Source: Spartobacteria bacterium
GTDB lineage: Bacteria > Verrucomicrobiota > Verrucomicrobiia > Chthoniobacterales > UBA10450
DNA length: 64,000 nucleotides
Direction of reading: 5' to 3'
NCBI GenBank assembly: GCA_003167555.1
Contig: PMSN01000022.1
Coordinates: forward strand, 124,001-188,000
Below are positions 62,134 through 64,000 of this stretch, in pieces. Both the position numbers and the translations under genes were made by a program. A model generated the notes under the pieces. It worked only from the letters and a program-made list of their open reading frames with translations, ran no database searches and was not told the origin of the DNA. The number at the start of each line of letters is the position of its first letter. The first letter of the stretch is position 1.

Positions 62134-63582
62134 ATGGATCGCGTCGCCGGCATAGAAACCGAATATGGTTGCCTCGTCAGCGGGGAAGAAGGCCGCCCGC
62201 ATACCGATGCCTGGCCGGTCCGGGTGAAAAACTTCCTGTTCCGCCGCGCGCACGCCGGCGCGATCGACCTGCACTATCGCGATTACGAAGAGCCGCCGGG
62301 CAACGGCGGTTTTCTCCTCAACGGCGGCCGGCTCTACCTCGACATGGGCCACATCGAATACGCGTCGCCCGAGTGTCTGCATTTGCGCGACGTGGTCACC
62401 TACGACCTCGCGGGCGATTACCTGCTCCAATCCGCTCTCGAAATGCTCGAGGCCACCGATCACGTCTCATTCATCAAAAACAACATCGACCACAGCACCG
62501 GCGCGACTTTCGGCTGCCACGAGAATTATTTGATGAAGCGCGAAGCGCAATTCACTCCGCCGGTCCTCGGGACGTTGCTCGCCTTTCTCGCCACGCGTCA
62601 GATTTTTACCGGCGCCGGCCGCGTCGGGCAGGCGAACCCGCTCGCGTTCGACTTTCAATTCCCGCAAGCCGAGGTCGACGTCGATTTTCAACTGAGTCAG
62701 CGCGCCGATCACATCGTCAACGACATCTATCAGTGGGTGCAATTCAATCGCGCCATCATCAATGCGCGCGACGAGCCGCTCGCGGATTACCGGAAATACC
62801 GGCGGCTCCATCTGCTCATCGGCGATTCCAACATGAGCCCGTTCGCCACCGCGCTGAAGATCGGGACCACGGCCTGCGTCCTGTCGTTGCTGGAAGAAGG
62901 ACGCCTTCCGAAGAATCTCATTCTGGGCGATGCGGTCCAAAGCACGCGTGACATCTCACGCGACGCGACCGGCGCGTGGATCGTGCGTCTCGAGAACGGC
63001 AAGACGATCGGTGCGCTCGACATTCAGTGGCAGTTCTACGACCTCGCACAGCGGCATCTCGGCGGCTCGAACGAAGAAACTGATTGGCTCCTCGAAAGCT
63101 GGAGCTTCACGCTCGAAGCGCTGGGCAACAAACCGGAAGCGCTGATCGGCGGCGTCGATTGGATCACAAAGAAGTGGCTGCTCGAAACTTTCATGGAAGC
63201 CGAAGGCATCGGCTGGGATGACCCCTGGCTCCAGAGTCTCGACCTCGAGTATCACAACATCGATCCCGAGAAGGGCCTCTTCTTCGGAGTGAATCCGGCG
63301 AAGCGGATCGGCGAATGGAACAACAGCGTCCGGCATAACGAGGCAAGTTATCACCCGCCTGGGAACACGCGGGCTCTCGGCCGCGCGCACGCCGTCGCTT
63401 GGTTTCAGAAAGGTGAACAACCGTATGTGATCAACTGGGATTCAATCGCCTGCGATAATCGCGATTTCCTGGTGATGGGGAATCCGTTCGAGGTTTACAC
63501 GGAGGAAGTAGGGAAGTTCCTGGCGCAACCGAGACCGAAGCCTTCGGTAGGGCAAGACTCTGTCGAGCCGGACGCGAGATAA
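62134..63582 (+). CDS. Pup ligase / Pup deamidase family enzyme (PafA-like)
   Basis: The 482-residue carboxylate-amine ligase has the N-terminal AGIETEYG with Glu8 and Glu10, NGGRLYLDMGHIEYASPEC with the catalytic Asp70, FIKNNIDHSTGATFGCHENYL, INARDEPLADYRKYRRLHL and LIGDSNMSPFATALKIGT. The spacing between ETEYG and LYLD is short, without the Dop loop, and LYLDMG is closer to PafA. It would join a Pup-like protein (or bacterial UBact) to lysines. No Pup/UBact, proteasome or ATPase gene is in the window. The final 12 codons lie in a repeat. Confidence 0.85.
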   Translation: MDRVAGIETEYGCLVSGEEGRPHTDAWPVRVKNFLFRRAHAGAIDLHYRDYEEPPGNGGFLLNGGRLYLDMGHIEYASPECLHLRDVVTYDLAGDYLLQSALEMLEATDHVSFIKNNIDHSTGATFGCHENYLMKREAQFTPPVLGTLLAFLATRQIFTGAGRVGQANPLAFDFQFPQAEVDVDFQLSQRADHIVNDIYQWVQFNRAIINARDEPLADYRKYRRLHLLIGDSNMSPFATALKIGTTACVLSLLEEGRLPKNLILGDAVQSTRDISRDATGAWIVRLENGKTIGALDIQWQFYDLAQRHLGGSNEETDWLLESWSFTLEALGNKPEALIGGVDWITKKWLLETFMEAEGIGWDDPWLQSLDLEYHNIDPEKGLFFGVNPAKRIGEWNNSVRHNEASYHPPGNTRALGRAHAVAWFQKGEQPYVINWDSIACDNRDFLVMGNPFEVYTEEVGKFLAQPRPKPSVGQDSVEPDAR

Positions 63583-63612
63583 GCAAACGGCTCCGCAGAG
63601 CGTCGCCCTACC
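63546..63612. repeat. palindromic repeat (GGTAGGGC...GCCCTACC)
   Basis: Outer arms GGTAGGGC / GCCCTACC are perfect; inner arms carry CTCTGTCGAGCCG / CGGCTCCGCAGAG. It supplies the last codons and the TAA of the PafA-like gene and separates it from the convergent Deg-type gene. Confidence 0.75.
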
Positions 63613-63633
63613 AAACAGATTACGAGCGCTCGC

Positions 63634-64000
63634 TCACTCCAGCCGCTGCAGCGCGGGCAATCCGTAATTCTTCTGCAGCGCGTCCGCTTCGCTCGCTACT
63701 TGCGCGGCCTCGAGCGCGATCTGCTTCGGATCTTCTTCAGTCTCGATCTTGATGAAACCGTTGAGCGGTTGCTTCACCGCTTCGGCGAGATCGGCCAGCG
63801 ATTTCACTTCCTTGCCGTTAACCTTCTTGATCGTCAAATATGCCAGTTCGTCGTAGCCGATCGTGGCGTTGGCCGGAAGAACCTGCGTCAAAATCACCAC
63901 GCGCCGCTTGCCCTCCGGATAAAGCTCCGATTGAAATCGATCCTGATACACGAAGCGCTGCGGCGCGTCCTTTATCCAGTTCGCGCCCCATTCCCGCAGG
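63634..64000 (-). CDS. Deg/HtrA-like protease, C-terminal PDZ part (partial)
   Basis: The frame is open to the right edge. The visible 122 residues (REWGANWIKDAPQRFVYQ at the start, VVILTQVLPANATIGYDELA, LTIKKVNGKEVKSLADLAEAV, GFIKIETEEDPKQIALE) match the C-terminal PDZ-like domain of Deg2/Deg10-type serine proteases. The protease domain lies beyond the window. Confidence 0.75.
   Translation of the reverse strand, partial: LREWGANWIKDAPQRFVYQDRFQSELYPEGKRRVVILTQVLPANATIGYDELAYLTIKKVNGKEVKSLADLAEAVKQPLNGFIKIETEEDPKQIALEAAQVASEADALQKNYGLPALQRLE

Noticed and set aside
1-64000. CRISPR arrays or rRNA operons
   Set aside because: No regularly spaced direct repeats with unique spacers and no rRNA-like sequence were seen.

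Overview
The window is GC-rich and gene-dense and looks like chromosomal DNA of a Gram-negative bacterium. Outer-membrane functions are present (Lnt, a PagL-like lipid A deacylase, lipoproteins). A DUF5069 protein, a PafA/Dop-family pupylation enzyme, delta-60-repeat secreted proteins and scattered palindromic repeats together suggest Verrucomicrobiota (Chthoniobacterales/Spartobacteria-like). That assignment is an inference from gene content; no rRNA marker is present.

Layout. 0-29 kb is mostly housekeeping: the 3' part of clpB, an S1/P1 nuclease, an ABC exporter whose permease is fused to an amidohydrolase, lnt, a phosphohexomutase, a sucC-VOC-VOC-sucD-citrate synthase operon, rluA, accB-accC-thiE-pfkB, a DUF4062 membrane protein, and two large secreted proteins that share the same tandem C-terminal domain.

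29.3-42.2 kb is a minus-strand biosynthetic operon. In transcription order it holds a flippase-like membrane protein, a stand-alone A-T initiation module (specificity code read as Leu), a cytochrome P450, a C-A-T module (code read as Val), a C-(degenerate A)-T-TE module with a cysteine in the thioesterase nucleophile position, and a Sfp-type phosphopantetheinyl transferase. Together they look like a complete small nonribosomal peptide pathway, probably for a short hydroxylated lipophilic peptide.

42.25-59.78 kb looks like a genomic island. Its right edge is an intact tRNA-Arg(ACG). Its left edge is a 46-bp direct copy of that tRNA's 3' part (45/46 identical). It carries four tandem-domain universal stress proteins, a tiny ORF with a Mla-type ATPase, two DUF2238 membrane proteins, a cyclic-nucleotide-binding protein, an APH/P-loop kinase fusion, a CBS protein, a Zn alcohol dehydrogenase and PEP synthase. 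A 17-bp palindromic box within a 21-bp direct repeat occurs six times; five copies precede plus-strand transcription units, three of them exactly 47 nt before the ATG. This looks like a stress or energy-limitation regulon. The right end is eroded (DUF3800 remnant, frameshifted gene). No integrase was recognised.

59.8-64 kb returns to core-like genes: a GT-B-like protein, pterin-4a-carbinolamine dehydratase, a DUF5069 protein, a Pup-ligase-family enzyme and the C-terminal PDZ part of a Deg-type protease. Several palindromic repeats abut gene ends and in some cases supply the stop codon.
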